64,000 nt of DNA from a bacterium (GTDB lineage Bacteria > Vulcanimicrobiota > Vulcanimicrobiia > Vulcanimicrobiales > Vulcanimicrobiaceae), in assembly GCA_021778415.1 (NCBI GenBank), contig JAJYCL010000015.1, positions 1 to 64,000 on the forward strand. The letters are read 5' to 3'. Shown here one piece after another: positions 26,367-41,381 of this stretch. Positions within the stretch are counted from its first letter, which is position 1. Every line of letters starts with the position of its first letter. The position numbers and the translations under genes are program-made. The notes below the pieces were generated by a model, which searched no databases, was not told where the DNA came from, and was given only the letters and a program-made list of their open reading frames with translations.

Positions 26367-26450
26367 GGGCGATGGTCCGAGCCCTGCAACGATGCCATTC
26401 CAGCGGGGTTAAGGTTCCTTAACAGTGCCATGACACGCCTGCTTCCTGGC

Positions 26451-26999
26451 TCATCGCCGGGTCCGGCTGATGCGCTTATCGCAGACCTCGCAAAAGTGCG
26501 ACATCTTATTATCCGTCTCGAAAATAGAGTTCGAATAATACATCGCGCAGCGGGCGTTAAAACAGTGTTTGAGCCCTAAAACGTGGCCTAACTCGTGGAC
26601 ACATTCTTTGAGCGTCCGCTGAAACAGCGCGTTGAGATCCGGCTCCTCGCCATAGTATTCGCGACGCAACCGATGGATGGAGACGGCGGCGATCCGCTGC
26701 TGCTCATCGGCATCGCTGAACACAAAACGCGCCGACGTCTTATAGAGATCGTAATCTGTGAGCGCAAGAACCAGGCTATCTTCCTCGGGCATGGCGCGAA
26801 CGATCCTGTTCATAAGTGCGCCGATGAAGAGCTGCTTACGCGTGGTATTGAGTGCGCTACGCGGAATCGAGAGGGAACGCTCGATGCGAGACGTCAGCAA
26901 AAAGCGCTCTTCTAAACAGAGCGCTAAGCGGTCGACGAACTCCGCGTCGATCGCGTTGACTGGAATGATTCGCAGAACTCCCTGCACGCCGAAGCACAT
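26451..26999 (-). CDS. amzA: Archaemetzincin-type zinc metalloprotease
   Basis: 182 residues. The long zinc signature of the archaemetzincin family is complete: 'HELGHVLGLKHC', then Cys-x-Met ('ARCAMYYS'), then Cys-x2-Cys ('CEVC') near the C-terminus, giving one catalytic and one structural zinc. The N-terminal half has the expected 'LVLALTDYDLY' strand. Archaemetzincins are peptidases of uncertain substrate, found in many archaea and vertebrates but patchily in bacteria. No signal peptide, so cytoplasmic. It is divergent from acpS with 48 bp between starts. Confidence 0.9.
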   Translation of the reverse strand: MCFGVQGVLRIIPVNAIDAEFVDRLALCLEERFLLTSRIERSLSIPRSALNTTRKQLFIGALMNRIVRAMPEEDSLVLALTDYDLYKTSARFVFSDADEQQRIAAVSIHRLRREYYGEEPDLNALFQRTLKECVHELGHVLGLKHCFNARCAMYYSNSIFETDNKMSHFCEVCDKRISRTRR

Positions 27000-27047
27000 T
27001 CGCCGTCGGGTGGCGGAAAACTTGTTACGACGCGGAATCGGCTGCGG

Positions 27048-27410
27048 ATGATCATTGGAATCGGCATCGACATCGCCGAGGTCGCCCGGTACCGTTTTGA
27101 CGATCGCGCGTTAGCGTGGTTCGCGCGGAAGATTTATACGCCCGAAGAGATGGCCTACGCGCTACGCAAACGCAACCGGGATGAACGCCTCGCCGGCTTT
27201 TTTGCCGCCAAAGAAGCTGCGCGTAAAGCCTTCGGCCATGCCATTCCGTGGCGCCAGATCGGCGTCACGCACGAAGCGTCCGGCCGGCCCACGCTGGCAC
27301 TCTTCGATGAGGCACACGCGCTCATTGCACGACGCGAGGTACGCAGTATTCACCTGACCATCACGCACACGCAAACAACGGCCGCAGCCGTGGTCATTCT
27401 CGAGCGATGA
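27048..27410 (+). CDS. acpS: Holo-[acyl-carrier-protein] synthase
   Basis: 120 residues. It transfers 4'-phosphopantetheine from CoA to acyl carrier protein. Signatures are 'IIGIGIDIAEVARY' with the metal-binding Asp, 'RLAGFFAAKEAARKAFG' with the catalytic Lys-Glu, and a C-terminal 'SIHLTITHTQTTAAAVVI'. It overlaps the NAD(P)HX repair gene by 4 bp, the common acpS-nnr pairing. Confidence 0.95.
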   Translation: MIIGIGIDIAEVARYRFDDRALAWFARKIYTPEEMAYALRKRNRDERLAGFFAAKEAARKAFGHAIPWRQIGVTHEASGRPTLALFDEAHALIARREVRSIHLTITHTQTTAAAVVILER

Positions 27411-28945
27411 TTCCGGCGCTCACCGCCCTTGCGATGCGCGAGTTGGATGATCGCGCGTGCGCCGCCGAATCCGCCACCATGCTGATGCGCCGCGCCGGAA
27501 TCGCCATCGCAGCGCACGTGACGCGCCTGATTGAGGCGGGGCGCGTCATCGGCATTGCCGGGCCGGGAAACAATGGGGGAGACGCCTTTGCCGCTTGCGC
27601 CTCCCTCGATGCGCAGTACGAGCGCATCGTCCTCGAACTCGAACACGGTACGGAAAGTGATGCGCGACGCGACGCACGAGATCGCGCCATCAAAAGCGGG
27701 GTCGCCATTTGCACCGTTTCACTCGATACACTCGCCGATGAACTGCGCAGCGCCGATCTCATTCTCGACGGCATCCTCGGTGCCGGATCGCGGTTTCCAC
27801 TTGCGCCCGACCTGCAGACCTGCATCGATGCGATCAATGCTGCGACGTGCCCGGTTCTCGCGATCGATAATCCCAGCGGGATCGATGCCGATACCGGCGC
27901 GATTCCATCACGAGCCGTTCGCGCGACGTGTACGCTCGCACTCGGTGCGCTTAAACCCGGGATACTGCTCGATCCGGCGCGCGCGATTGTGGGCGATGTG
28001 TATCTGCATGATCTCGCTATCGCTGCGAATCTCATTGCGGCAACGCCGCATCGCTTTACAAGCTTGGATGCTGCGTCATTTCTTGCCTCGCTTCCGCAGC
28101 GAGCAATTCTTGCGGATAAACGCGCTGCCGGCGCAGTGCTGCTGATTGCCGGCTCCGCGCAGTTTCCCGGTGCAGCCGTCCTTGCCGCACGCGCTGCGAT
28201 GCGCGCGGGTGCGGGCTATGTCACGATTGCTGCGAGCCGCAAAGCGGCCGCCGCGATTCGCGCTCATGTGCTCGAAACCGTCGTCATCGAACTTGATGAC
28301 GATGCATCGCCATCGGCGATCGTCGATGAACTGCTGAGCGCATCGCGTCGCAATGCGGCACTCGCGATTGGCCCCGGGCTTGGACTCGATGATCGCACCG
28401 GAGAGATCGTGCGCGGTATTCTCGCGCAGTCAGCACTTCCGAGCGTCGTCGATGCCAGCGGGCTCTTTCACTTGAGCAAACATGTGGATGCGCTGCGCGG
28501 CAAGCCGTTAGTCCTAACACCGCATAGTGATGAATTCGCGCGGCTTTCCGGTGAAAGAACGGTACGCCCCGGAACACGTGTCACCCGCGTGCGCGCGTTC
28601 GTCGAGCGCACCGGAATCGCGACGCTGCTTAAAGGGCGCGACACGCTCGTCGATGATGGTTCCACGTGCTATATCAATCCGACGGGAACGAACGCACTCG
28701 CTACTGCGGGCTCGGGTGACGTTCTCACCGGGATCATCGCGGCACTCATGGCTCGCGGCGCAACGCCGGCGACGGCTGCGTGTCTTGGTGCGTACTGGCA
28801 CGGCCTCGCCGGGCAAATCTGCAGCCGCCAGCGGCACATCGGCACGATAGCCGGCGATCTTCCCGAGGCCTTAGGCGACGCACTCGAACTTGCCGCAACG
28901 CGAGCCTATCCTTCGCCCGGTGGAACGTTGATTGCGACGGCTTAA
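27407..28945 (+). CDS. nnr: Bifunctional NAD(P)HX epimerase / ADP-dependent dehydratase
   Basis: 512 residues. It repairs hydrated NADH and NADPH. The N-terminal epimerase (YjeF_N, about 1-210) shows 'GPGNNGGDAFAACASL' and 'DGILGAGSRFPL', with 'AIDNPSGIDADTG'. The C-terminal ribokinase-like dehydratase (about 215-505) shows 'AIGPGLGLDD', 'VLTPHSDEFARLSG' and 'ATAGSGDVLTGIIAALMARG' with the catalytic Asp. Start overlaps acpS (ATGA). Its 3' end overlaps the convergent hypothetical gene by 4 bp. Confidence 0.95.
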   Translation: MIPALTALAMRELDDRACAAESATMLMRRAGIAIAAHVTRLIEAGRVIGIAGPGNNGGDAFAACASLDAQYERIVLELEHGTESDARRDARDRAIKSGVAICTVSLDTLADELRSADLILDGILGAGSRFPLAPDLQTCIDAINAATCPVLAIDNPSGIDADTGAIPSRAVRATCTLALGALKPGILLDPARAIVGDVYLHDLAIAANLIAATPHRFTSLDAASFLASLPQRAILADKRAAGAVLLIAGSAQFPGAAVLAARAAMRAGAGYVTIAASRKAAAAIRAHVLETVVIELDDDASPSAIVDELLSASRRNAALAIGPGLGLDDRTGEIVRGILAQSALPSVVDASGLFHLSKHVDALRGKPLVLTPHSDEFARLSGERTVRPGTRVTRVRAFVERTGIATLLKGRDTLVDDGSTCYINPTGTNALATAGSGDVLTGIIAALMARGATPATAACLGAYWHGLAGQICSRQRHIGTIAGDLPEALGDALELAATRAYPSPGGTLIATA

Positions 28946-29589
28946 GCGGTGATGGAAAAAAGCGGCTGCGAATAAATCGCTTGCACCGCAAGGGATCGGA
29001 CCGTTGAAAGAAACGCTTTCACAGTATGCACCGGGCCGCTGGGTGCCACGGCGCTCGGCGCGGTCGGAGTTGCTTGCGGCGTTGCACCTGTCGCGGGAAG
29101 CGGCGCACTTGGCTTCGGGTTTGCATCGGTTGTCTGCGGGGCTTTTATCAGATCGAATGTTTGCGCGACAATATCTTGGGTCGCCGTTTGCGCAGCCGTC
29201 GGCGCAGTGGTCACAAAACTCACCGGAACGGGCACTTGGCCGAAGCTATTCGCCGGAGCGCCGAGCGGAGAAAATGCCGGCGGCGGAACGTTGGGTGTGG
29301 CGGTAAAGAGCACGTTGCTCGCACCAAGATACGATGTCGTCAATGGTGGTTTCGGCGGAACGGCTGCTTTGATCGCCAGAATCGCCGCATGCTGCTGGCT
29401 CGCTCGCAACAGCAGGTTCAGCGGCAAGCCGCTCTGCGCGTTTTGGGTGACAGCCGCGGGAAGCTGAGCGGCGGTGCCGTACGGCGTTGCCGGCAACGTC
29501 GGCGATGTCCCGACGAGCGAGAGCGTTTGAAAGAGTTGCGGTACGGCTTGCGTCTGCGCTGCTCCGAATCCGCTGATTCCAAATGACAT
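28942..29589 (-). CDS. Ala/Pro/Thr-rich hypothetical protein
   Basis: 215 residues, low complexity, with a disordered central stretch rich in Pro, Ala and Thr (about 125-190), and short hydrophobic segments at both ends ('HTVKAFLSTVRSLAVQAIYS' near the C-terminus). No signal peptide and no family recognised. It follows ligA on the same strand by 27 bp, so it may be the last gene of the uvrA-ligA operon. The open frame and start context look genuine, but I cannot suggest a function. Confidence 0.55.
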   Translation of the reverse strand: MSFGISGFGAAQTQAVPQLFQTLSLVGTSPTLPATPYGTAAQLPAAVTQNAQSGLPLNLLLRASQQHAAILAIKAAVPPKPPLTTSYLGASNVLFTATPNVPPPAFSPLGAPANSFGQVPVPVSFVTTAPTAAQTATQDIVAQTFDLIKAPQTTDANPKPSAPLPATGATPQATPTAPSAVAPSGPVHTVKAFLSTVRSLAVQAIYSQPLFSITA

Positions 29590-29616
29590 CGTGGTGTTGC
29601 GCCAATCCCTTTGCTT

Positions 29617-34580
<4,964 letters not shown>

Positions 34581-34583
34581 AGC

Positions 34584-35318
34584 CTACCCTTCCGACGTTT
34601 GGTGCCGGAGTTTGAGATATTCACCAACCACGACAAAGACCACGTAGCACACCGTCAGTTGTTCAAGAATCGCTCCAACGATTTTGCCAACCAACGGCGA
34701 CACCTCGGTAAAGAGCCCGGAAATTGCACCGGTGATCGCGGCGATCACAAAGATCAGCAAGACGACCGTTAACGTCGGCCAGGCATTTTCAAGGGCGATT
34801 TGCGCTGATTCGAATATTGCCTGAATCGGCGCATGCTTGCCAAGTGTCACGGCCGGTACGGCGTACAAACAAAAGAAGATGTAGCCGACGAGTGAAACAC
34901 CGAAGGTGAAAGGCGCGAGCGGAGCGGCAATAAGCCCCAAGGTAAAGAGTGCCGCCATCAGCCCGAGGAGCGGAAGCCAACGCAACGACAGCATGGCAAA
35001 GCCATCGCGCAACGTCGTTTGCGACTGTTGCCACGCCGCCGTCGCCATGCCCGTCACCAAAAGCATTTGAATCAACGAAATGAAAAGGGAAATGAGCGCT
35101 GCAAGAATCGCAACGGCGACGCTGCGCGCGTAACCGATATTCGCGTTCCCTCCAGGACCGAACAGCACGAATGAATCCGTCAACGCGCGCAGTCCCATAT
35201 CCAGGAGTCCGTTGAAAACGGCTAAGATGACTCCGGGAAGAACGACAATAGGATTTCGTACGAGGAGCTTTGCCGCTCGTAAAAATGTGTTTTCGAGATC
35301 CCGTATGGATTGTGTCAT
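34584..35318 (-). CDS. Polytopic membrane protein of unknown function
   Basis: 244 residues with about six hydrophobic helices (roughly 25-45, 70-100, 105-135, 140-160, 180-200, 210-235), reminiscent of the membrane domain of the glycerophosphodiester phosphodiesterase-like/DUF4013 group. No catalytic motif is visible. The start overlaps the HAD phosphatase gene by 4 bp and uvrA begins 3 bp after its stop, so it is co-transcribed with a DNA-repair gene, probably without functional meaning. Confidence 0.7.
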   Translation of the reverse strand: MTQSIRDLENTFLRAAKLLVRNPIVVLPGVILAVFNGLLDMGLRALTDSFVLFGPGGNANIGYARSVAVAILAALISLFISLIQMLLVTGMATAAWQQSQTTLRDGFAMLSLRWLPLLGLMAALFTLGLIAAPLAPFTFGVSLVGYIFFCLYAVPAVTLGKHAPIQAIFESAQIALENAWPTLTVVLLIFVIAAITGAISGLFTEVSPLVGKIVGAILEQLTVCYVVFVVVGEYLKLRHQTSEG

Positions 35319-36031
35319 GACTCTTCTAGAAGGATGCGACGAACTGCAGAGACATCATACACCGTATAATCGGGCTGCCGTTTCCCCGACTCCAGCGTTT
35401 CGCGTCGGATATTGAACCAAATGGTCCGAATACCCGCCTGGTGCGCGCCAACGATATCACGATCATAACGGTCACCCACCATGACCGTTCGCGACGGCGA
35501 CGATTTGAGTTGCGCACACGCGTGTGCGAACAACAACGGATCGGGCTTACACATACCCACTTCATCGGCGATAAAAATTGCGTCGAAACTTTCAACGAGC
35601 CCGAGGACGGCTATTTTTTCACGATGGGTTTCCGAAAATCCATTGGTGAGCAACCCTGTGCGTATGCCGTGAGCACGAAGCGCGGCGAGCAATTCACGAG
35701 CTCCGGGAAACAAGGCCAGACGAGCCGTTCGCGCCTGCACATAGCGTGCCGAACTCGCACGTGCCGCATTTTCATCGTAGATGCCGACGGTCGCAAGAGC
35801 GGTCTTCCAAAGCCCGATCCGAATCGTCTCCATCCGTTCGGCAAGCTGACTGGCCTCCAATCGCTGCCAAAAGCCTTCCGCTTGCGCCACGTACGCGGCT
35901 TTGAGTTCAATTGCGCTAATACCGTGTTCTGCGGCGATTTCGCGCGCCACCTCATCGGCTGCGGCATGGTATGCCGCCGAATCGTCGTGAAGCGTGTCGT
36001 CAAGATCAAAAAGCGCGGCCTCTAGGTCCAT
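35315..36031 (-). CDS. HAD-family hydrolase (YjjG-like nucleotidase type)
   Basis: 238 residues. HAD motifs: I 'ALFDLDDTLHDD' (nucleophile and acid Asp), II 'LLTNGF', III/IV 'CKPDPLLFAHAC' and 'VMVGDRYDRDIVGAHQAG'. A helical cap lies between motifs I and II. This form (FDLDDTL...GDxxxxDixGAxxxG) is typical of YjjG-like phosphatases acting on pyrimidine nucleotides or other small phosphoesters. Cytoplasmic. First gene of the operon that includes uvrA and ligA. Exact substrate unknown. Confidence 0.88.
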   Translation of the reverse strand: MDLEAALFDLDDTLHDDSAAYHAAADEVAREIAAEHGISAIELKAAYVAQAEGFWQRLEASQLAERMETIRIGLWKTALATVGIYDENAARASSARYVQARTARLALFPGARELLAALRAHGIRTGLLTNGFSETHREKIAVLGLVESFDAIFIADEVGMCKPDPLLFAHACAQLKSSPSRTVMVGDRYDRDIVGAHQAGIRTIWFNIRRETLESGKRQPDYTVYDVSAVRRILLEES

Positions 36032-36092
36032 CGTGCCTTAGACCCGGGCGGCGCCATAGGAGTTACGGGGGGCAGCGCAAAGACCGCTCCTC

Positions 36093-37253
36093 GTGAAAGC
36101 CCCCTCAAAAGCGCACGTCGGTGTTATCGATGGCTTGCGCGGTCTTGCAATCATCATGGTGATCATCTATCACATTTTCGAGCGCACGGGCTTCGCCTTC
36201 TCGCTGGCACCTCTCGGCATCCCGTTTGATTTCCACACACTTCCGCGAGCCGGTTTTCTCGGCGTTGAAATCTTCTTCTTTATCAGCGGCTTCTGCATTT
36301 TCTATCCGTATGCCGGAGCCATCGCCGGAACGCGGCCGATGCAATCCTTAAACCACTATGCGTCGCGGCGTTTTTGGAAGATCGTTCCGTCCTATTATGT
36401 CGCGTTGTTTTTTCTCGCCTTTGTCTACCCGTTTAATGCTCAGCCCGGCATCCCGCTTTGGCAAGATCTTCTCTTGCACGCGACGTTTTTGCATTCGCTT
36501 TCACCGGCATCGTTTATTTCCATTAACGGAAATTTTTGGTCGCTGGCCGACGAAGTGCAGTTTTATGTCATTTTCCCGGCAATTTTATGGTTTGCCCTTC
36601 GTAGCCCGTGGCTCGCTTTCGTCTCGACGGCGGCCGTCGGAATTTTCGCGAACATCTACAACAGCTTCACTTTTCATGACGGCCTCTTTACGCCCGTTTA
36701 CACATTGCCGGCGAACCTTGCGCTCTTCGCCTTCGGCATGGCAACGGCATATATCGTCGTTCGCCTGCGTGAAATCGAGCTGAGCAACGACGCGAAACTC
36801 GCGGCTACCGGGGCTTCGATTTTAGCCGCCTGTAGCCTGATGCTGCTGTTCGAGAATCTCAATCGTTCGGGCGGGGGACCGGTCGCCTGGAGTTGGCAGA
36901 ATGCCCACCGCTTTGTCTTCGGCGCCTCACTTATGGCAATGAGCCTCGGTGCAATTTTCGGCGTCGCGTGGTGGCGCAATGCCATCGCCAATCGCGTCTT
37001 GGTGTTTTATGCCGATATTTCATATACGACGTATCTCTGGAACGCCGCGATTCTCACGTTCCTCGCGGCGAACGCGAAAGCCATCTGGGGCTACCCGTGG
37101 TCGGGATGGCTTTTTGCTGCCATCGGTATCGGTTCGTGTACGCTCGTCGGCTATCTCACAACGCATCTCATCGAGCGGCCGCTTCTGCGCAACGGCGAAC
37201 GCATCGCCACTACGACGTGGGCTTTCATCGCAAAGAAATTTGCCAAGAGCTGA
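36093..37253 (+). CDS. Acyltransferase 3 family membrane protein (OafA/YrhL-like)
   Basis: 386 residues with about 10 membrane helices. The family start 'IDGLRGLAIIMVIIYHIFER' with the conserved catalytic-type His is clear, as is 'GVEIFFFISGFCIFYPY'. Such enzymes O-acylate cell-surface polysaccharides or lipids in the inner membrane. No C-terminal SGNH domain. It stands alone on the plus strand between two minus-strand operons; the partner glycan is not indicated. Confidence 0.88.
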   Translation: MKAPSKAHVGVIDGLRGLAIIMVIIYHIFERTGFAFSLAPLGIPFDFHTLPRAGFLGVEIFFFISGFCIFYPYAGAIAGTRPMQSLNHYASRRFWKIVPSYYVALFFLAFVYPFNAQPGIPLWQDLLLHATFLHSLSPASFISINGNFWSLADEVQFYVIFPAILWFALRSPWLAFVSTAAVGIFANIYNSFTFHDGLFTPVYTLPANLALFAFGMATAYIVVRLREIELSNDAKLAATGASILAACSLMLLFENLNRSGGGPVAWSWQNAHRFVFGASLMAMSLGAIFGVAWWRNAIANRVLVFYADISYTTYLWNAAILTFLAANAKAIWGYPWSGWLFAAIGIGSCTLVGYLTTHLIERPLLRNGERIATTTWAFIAKKFAKS

Positions 37254-37268
37254 TTGCGCTGCACGCGG

Positions 37269-37496
37269 TTATTGAGCTTCGACCGGCTTCGCGTACAATC
37301 CCGATATTTTCCCGGCCTTATCGAGAGAAAATATCCAGTGGAGTTGCGTCTTATCGGCAAACGTCATCAAGAACACGTACGCCATCGATCCATCGGCCGC
37401 TTGTTGCCCGAGCGGAACGAACGCGGTCGGTGCGCCTAGTGGCCCCAATTGCGCCGCAAATTTCCCGATGAGTTCATCGGTCATCAACGCATTCAT
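37269..37496 (-). CDS. Small hypothetical protein downstream of uvrB
   Basis: 75 residues from an ATG at 37496. The frame is open up to 37658, inside uvrB, and the sequence just before the ATG ('RDIVANKLDRATLDAK') also looks protein-like, so the true start may be a rare codon upstream. The end 'WIFSLDKAGKISGLYAKP' resembles the small DUF3887-like domain that precedes secreted hydrolases. It may be a truncated remnant. No signal peptide is visible, as expected of a fragment. Confidence 0.45.
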   Translation of the reverse strand: MNALMTDELIGKFAAQLGPLGAPTAFVPLGQQAADGSMAYVFLMTFADKTQLHWIFSLDKAGKISGLYAKPVEAQ

Positions 37497-37551
37497 TTTT
37501 GCATCCAACGTCGCGCGATCCAGTTTATTGGCAACGATGTCACGGGGTGAT

Positions 37552-39603
37552 CTAACGAAACGTGTCGACGAGAGCGCGTTCGAGGACTTTGGGAGCTTTC
37601 CCGCCGAAGAGGATTGATTCACTTCCACCGATTTGCTTGCGCAATTCAATGAGTTCATCGCGCATTGCCGCGGCCTTTTCGAATTCCAAATTGGCTGCGA
37701 ACTCGCGCATCCGTCGTTCGATATCGGCCATCATCTTCTGCGCAACATCGCGCGGGATTTTTTCGCGCTTACCCTTTTTCCGGGAGGTACCATTTTGCTG
37801 TTCTAGGCCCACCATCGCAAGAATATCGCGTATCTCTTTGCGAACGCTGCGCGGTTCGATTCCGTGCTCGCGATTATAGGCCACTTGCCGCTCGCGACGT
37901 CGCTTGGTCTCGCCGATGGCGCGCGCCATGGATTCCGTGATGTTATCCGCATACATGAGCACCTTGCCCTCGACATTCCGCGCCGCCCGACCGATCGTCT
38001 GAATCAGCGAGGTCGAGCTGCGAAGATAGCCCTCCTTATCGGCATCGAGAATTCCAACGAGCGAGACTTCCGGGAGATCCAAACCCTCGCGCAAGAGATT
38101 AATGCCAACCAAAACGTCAAAAACACCCTCGCGCAATTCGCGCAAGATTTGCACGCGTTCAAGGGTATCGATTTCGCTATGCAAGTAGCGCACTTTAAAC
38201 CCCATCTCGACGAGATAATCGCTAAGATCTTCGGCCATTTTTTTGGTGAGCGTCGTGACCAGCGTGCGCTCTTTGCGCTCGACGCGCAGCGTTATCTCCT
38301 CCATGAGATCATCGATCTGATTGCGCGTCGGCCGTACCTCGACTTCCGGATCGACGAGGCCCGTCGGACGGATAATCATCTCGACGATCTGCGCGCTGTT
38401 TGCCGTTTCATATTTTCCAGGAGTAGCCGAAACGTAGACTGCTTGGGAAATATGCGCATCGAACTCTTCATACGTCAATGGACGATTATCCAAGGCGCTG
38501 GGCAGGCGGAAGCCATGCTCCACCAGCGATAGCTTACGGGCACGGTCCCCACCGTACATGCCGTGCACTTGGGGCAACGTCACATGCGACTCATCGACAA
38601 AGAGCAGCCAATCCTTTGGGAAGAAATCGATAAGACACCATGGCGTCGATCCCGGCTCCCGCCCGGCGAGGTGACGAGAATAATTCTCGACGCCGTTACA
38701 ATAGCCAACCTCGCGCAACATTTCCAGATCGTAGTTCGTGCGTTGCTCGATGCGTTGTGCCTCCAGTAATTTCCCATTCTCTTTGAACCAAGCGATGCGC
38801 TCGATGAGTTCCGCTTCAATTCCCTTGACGGCCCGCCGCAGTTTTTCATCGGGCGTAATGAAATGTTTTGCCGGAAAAATCATGAGCTCGTCTTTGCTTT
38901 CGATATATTCACCCGTCATCAAATTGACGACGTTGATTGCTTCGACGGTGTCTCCGAAAAATTCGATTCGATGCACCAGTTCTTCGTCGACGGCGACAAA
39001 CTCGAGCACGTCTCCGCGAACACGGAACGTACCGCGCGTAAGGTTGAGATCATTCCGCCGGTATTGCATATCGATCAGCTTGCGCAAGAACGCATCGCGC
39101 AAAACCTCTTGGCCGACGGCGATCCTCGCCGACATCTCCATGTAATCCGAGGGCGATCCCAAGCCGAAAATGCACGAGACGGAGGCCACGATGATCGTAT
39201 CGGGCCTCGTCAGGAGCGATTGCGTTGCGCTGTGACGCAAGCGCTCGATCTCATCGTTGATCGCCGAGTCCTTTTCAATATAGGTATCGGTCGATGCGAC
39301 ATATGCCTCAGGCTGGTAATAATCGAAATACGAGACGAAATACTCGACGGCATTTTTCGGGAAAAATTCCCGAAATTCGGCGCACAGTTGGGCGGCCAGC
39401 GTCTTATTGTGGCAGAGCACGAGCGTGGGCTTCTGGACGAGTTCGATGACCCGGGCCATGGCCATCGTCTTTCCGCTTCCGGTAACGCCAAGGAGCGTCT
39501 GGACGCGATCTCCACTCGCGATGCCCTGAGCCAATTCATCGGTTGCCCGGGGCTGGTCCCCGGCGAGAGCAAAGGGCGAAACGAGTTCAAAGCGCTGCGA
39601 CAT
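37552..39603 (-). CDS. uvrB: Excinuclease ABC subunit B
   Basis: 683 residues. Damage-verifying helicase of nucleotide excision repair. Walker A '[13 protein letters not shown]' (about 38-50), the beta-hairpin '[15 protein letters not shown]', DEAD-type '[13 protein letters not shown]', motif VI '[12 protein letters not shown]' and the C-terminal UVR motif ('[20 protein letters not shown]'). Starts at ATG 39603, divergent from prs with 92 bp between them. Confidence 0.98.
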   Translation of the reverse strand: MSQRFELVSPFALAGDQPRATDELAQGIASGDRVQTLLGVTGSGKTMAMARVIELVQKPTLVLCHNKTLAAQLCAEFREFFPKNAVEYFVSYFDYYQPEAYVASTDTYIEKDSAINDEIERLRHSATQSLLTRPDTIIVASVSCIFGLGSPSDYMEMSARIAVGQEVLRDAFLRKLIDMQYRRNDLNLTRGTFRVRGDVLEFVAVDEELVHRIEFFGDTVEAINVVNLMTGEYIESKDELMIFPAKHFITPDEKLRRAVKGIEAELIERIAWFKENGKLLEAQRIEQRTNYDLEMLREVGYCNGVENYSRHLAGREPGSTPWCLIDFFPKDWLLFVDESHVTLPQVHGMYGGDRARKLSLVEHGFRLPSALDNRPLTYEEFDAHISQAVYVSATPGKYETANSAQIVEMIIRPTGLVDPEVEVRPTRNQIDDLMEEITLRVERKERTLVTTLTKKMAEDLSDYLVEMGFKVRYLHSEIDTLERVQILRELREGVFDVLVGINLLREGLDLPEVSLVGILDADKEGYLRSSTSLIQTIGRAARNVEGKVLMYADNITESMARAIGETKRRRERQVAYNREHGIEPRSVRKEIRDILAMVGLEQQNGTSRKKGKREKIPRDVAQKMMADIERRMREFAANLEFEKAAAMRDELIELRKQIGGSESILFGGKAPKVLERALVDTFR

Positions 39604-39695
39604 ACGTGTCTCCCCCTTTCAACGGCGGGGAGCGCGGCCCCCAGGGTGGAACCCTGCAAGCCTAGTCCCCACGAGCCGAACGGAGAATCCGACCG

Positions 39696-40709
39696 TTGAG
39701 TCACCCGACGATTATCTTCAGCGGGAATTCGAATCAGCCGCTGGCCGATGAAGTCGCCAAGCGGTTGAAGATTTCCGTTGGCAAAGCCCTGGTATCGCGC
39801 TTCAAAAACGAAGAGACGCGCGTTGAAATCGGCGAGAATGTCCGTGGAGCCGATGCCTTCATCGTGCAATCCATTGCCCGTGGACCGGATATCGGCGTCA
39901 ACGATTCGCTGATGGAAATGTTGCTCATGGCCGATGCGCTGAAACGTGCGTCCGCCTCACGCATTACCGCCGTGATTCCCTACTACGGCTACGCAAAGCA
40001 AGATAAGAAAACCAAAGGCCGCGAACCGATTTCCGCAAAGGTTGTTGCGAATCTGCTCAAGGTTGTCGGGATCCGCCGCATTGTGACCATGGATTTGCAT
40101 GCCGCGCAAATTCAGGGCTTCTTCGATCTCCCGGTCGATAATCTCATGGCGATGCCGGTGCTCTGTAATTATCTCAAAAAAGAAAACCTCTGCGATGAGC
40201 GTGTCGTCATCGTTTCGCCGGATGCCGGTGGCGTGCATCGCGCCGAACTTTTCGCGAAACGTCTCAATACATCGCTTGCCATCGTCTTTAAGCGGCGTCC
40301 TCGCCCGGATGTCGTCGAAGTGACCGATATCGTCGGCCATGTCAACGGCAAAATTGCCGTGATCGTCGACGACATGATCTCAACCGGCGGAACGCTCGCC
40401 AAAGCGGCCGAAGCGATCAAAGCCAGCGGAGCGACGCAAGTCTACACCGTTGCAACGCACGGACTCTTCGCCGGCGAGGCCATCGATGTGCTCAACGATT
40501 CGTGCATCGAACGGGTAATCAGCACGAATACCGTGCAAAATACGGATTTAAGCCGGCACCCGAAATTCGTGCAACTCTCCATCGCTCAAACTTTCGCCGA
40601 TGCGATCTCTCGCATCACGACGAATCGTTCCGTCTCCGAACTCTTCTATCCGGATGAGAGCGCGCCGACGGAATCACTTCCGATCCTCGAACCAGTGGTC
40701 GCATCCTAA
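39696..40709 (+). CDS. prs: Ribose-phosphate pyrophosphokinase
   Basis: 337 residues. It makes PRPP from ribose 5-phosphate and ATP for nucleotide, His and Trp synthesis. Features: 'RFKNEETRVEIGENVRG', 'YYGYAKQDKKTKGREPISAK', 'VTMDLHAAQIQGFF', 'VIVSPDAGGVHRA' and the PRPP loop 'AVIVDDMISTGGTL'. It uses a TTG start (39696) with GGAGA about 10 bp upstream. It leads the run prs-rplY-pth-kinase-degV. Confidence 0.97.
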   Translation: MSHPTIIFSGNSNQPLADEVAKRLKISVGKALVSRFKNEETRVEIGENVRGADAFIVQSIARGPDIGVNDSLMEMLLMADALKRASASRITAVIPYYGYAKQDKKTKGREPISAKVVANLLKVVGIRRIVTMDLHAAQIQGFFDLPVDNLMAMPVLCNYLKKENLCDERVVIVSPDAGGVHRAELFAKRLNTSLAIVFKRRPRPDVVEVTDIVGHVNGKIAVIVDDMISTGGTLAKAAEAIKASGATQVYTVATHGLFAGEAIDVLNDSCIERVISTNTVQNTDLSRHPKFVQLSIAQTFADAISRITTNRSVSELFYPDESAPTESLPILEPVVAS

Positions 40710-40733
40710 GACGCCGCCACGAAGGAGTCCATC

Positions 40734-41381
40734 GTGTCTGAAAAAACCCTCAACCTCACCATCGAATTTCGTTCCTCGACGGGAACGACCGGGTCCAATG
40801 CCCTTCGCGCGGCTGGAAAAGTACCGGCAGTCATCTATGGGCACGGCGCGAAGCCGCAGCCGATCGCAGTCGACGCGCGCCAATTCGCCGAGCTTTGGCA
40901 CCGTGGTGCTCGCAGTTCGCTGGTCACCCTCGTTCTCGATGGTAAGGCTTCCGACACGGCGCTTGTCCGCGAGGTCCAACGCGATCCCGTTTCCTCGCAT
41001 ATCGTGCACATCGATTTACAACGCGTCTCGGTGCACGAATCCATTCACGCTCGCCTTCCGGTTGTCACCGTCGGCGTCGCCCGCGGCGTTCGCGATTCCG
41101 GCGGCGTCATGGATGTCATCACGCATGAACTCGAAGTGAGCGGTCCGGCCGACGAACTCCCCGATCAACTCACGGTTGATGTCTCGGGCTTGGGCATTCA
41201 CGATCACGTTCTCGCCGGGAGCATTACGCTGCCCACCAGCGTCAAAATGATCACGGCCGCCGATACGCTTGTGGTTTCCATCGAAGCCTCGAAGACGGCC
41301 CGCCAAGTCGAAGAAGCGGCATTTGTCACCAGCGAACAACCCGAGCCCGAAGTGATCGGCCAAAAGAAAGAGACCGAGTAA
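40734..41381 (+). CDS. rplY: Ribosomal protein L25/TL5/CTC
   Basis: 215 residues, the long CTC form with an N-terminal L25 domain ('RAAGKVPAVIYGHGAKPQPI') that binds 5S rRNA and a C-terminal TL5 domain ('RLPVVTVGVARGVRDSGGVM'). GTG start at 40734 with GGAG about 9 bp upstream. It is between prs and pth, the usual context in many bacteria. Confidence 0.96.
   Translation: MSEKTLNLTIEFRSSTGTTGSNALRAAGKVPAVIYGHGAKPQPIAVDARQFAELWHRGARSSLVTLVLDGKASDTALVREVQRDPVSSHIVHIDLQRVSVHESIHARLPVVTVGVARGVRDSGGVMDVITHELEVSGPADELPDQLTVDVSGLGIHDHVLAGSITLPTSVKMITAADTLVVSIEASKTARQVEEAAFVTSEQPEPEVIGQKKETE

Noticed and set aside
28942-29589. Flagellar hook-length or similar Pro-rich structural protein
   Set aside because: Composition alone is not evidence; no flagellar genes are nearby and no conserved motif is visible.
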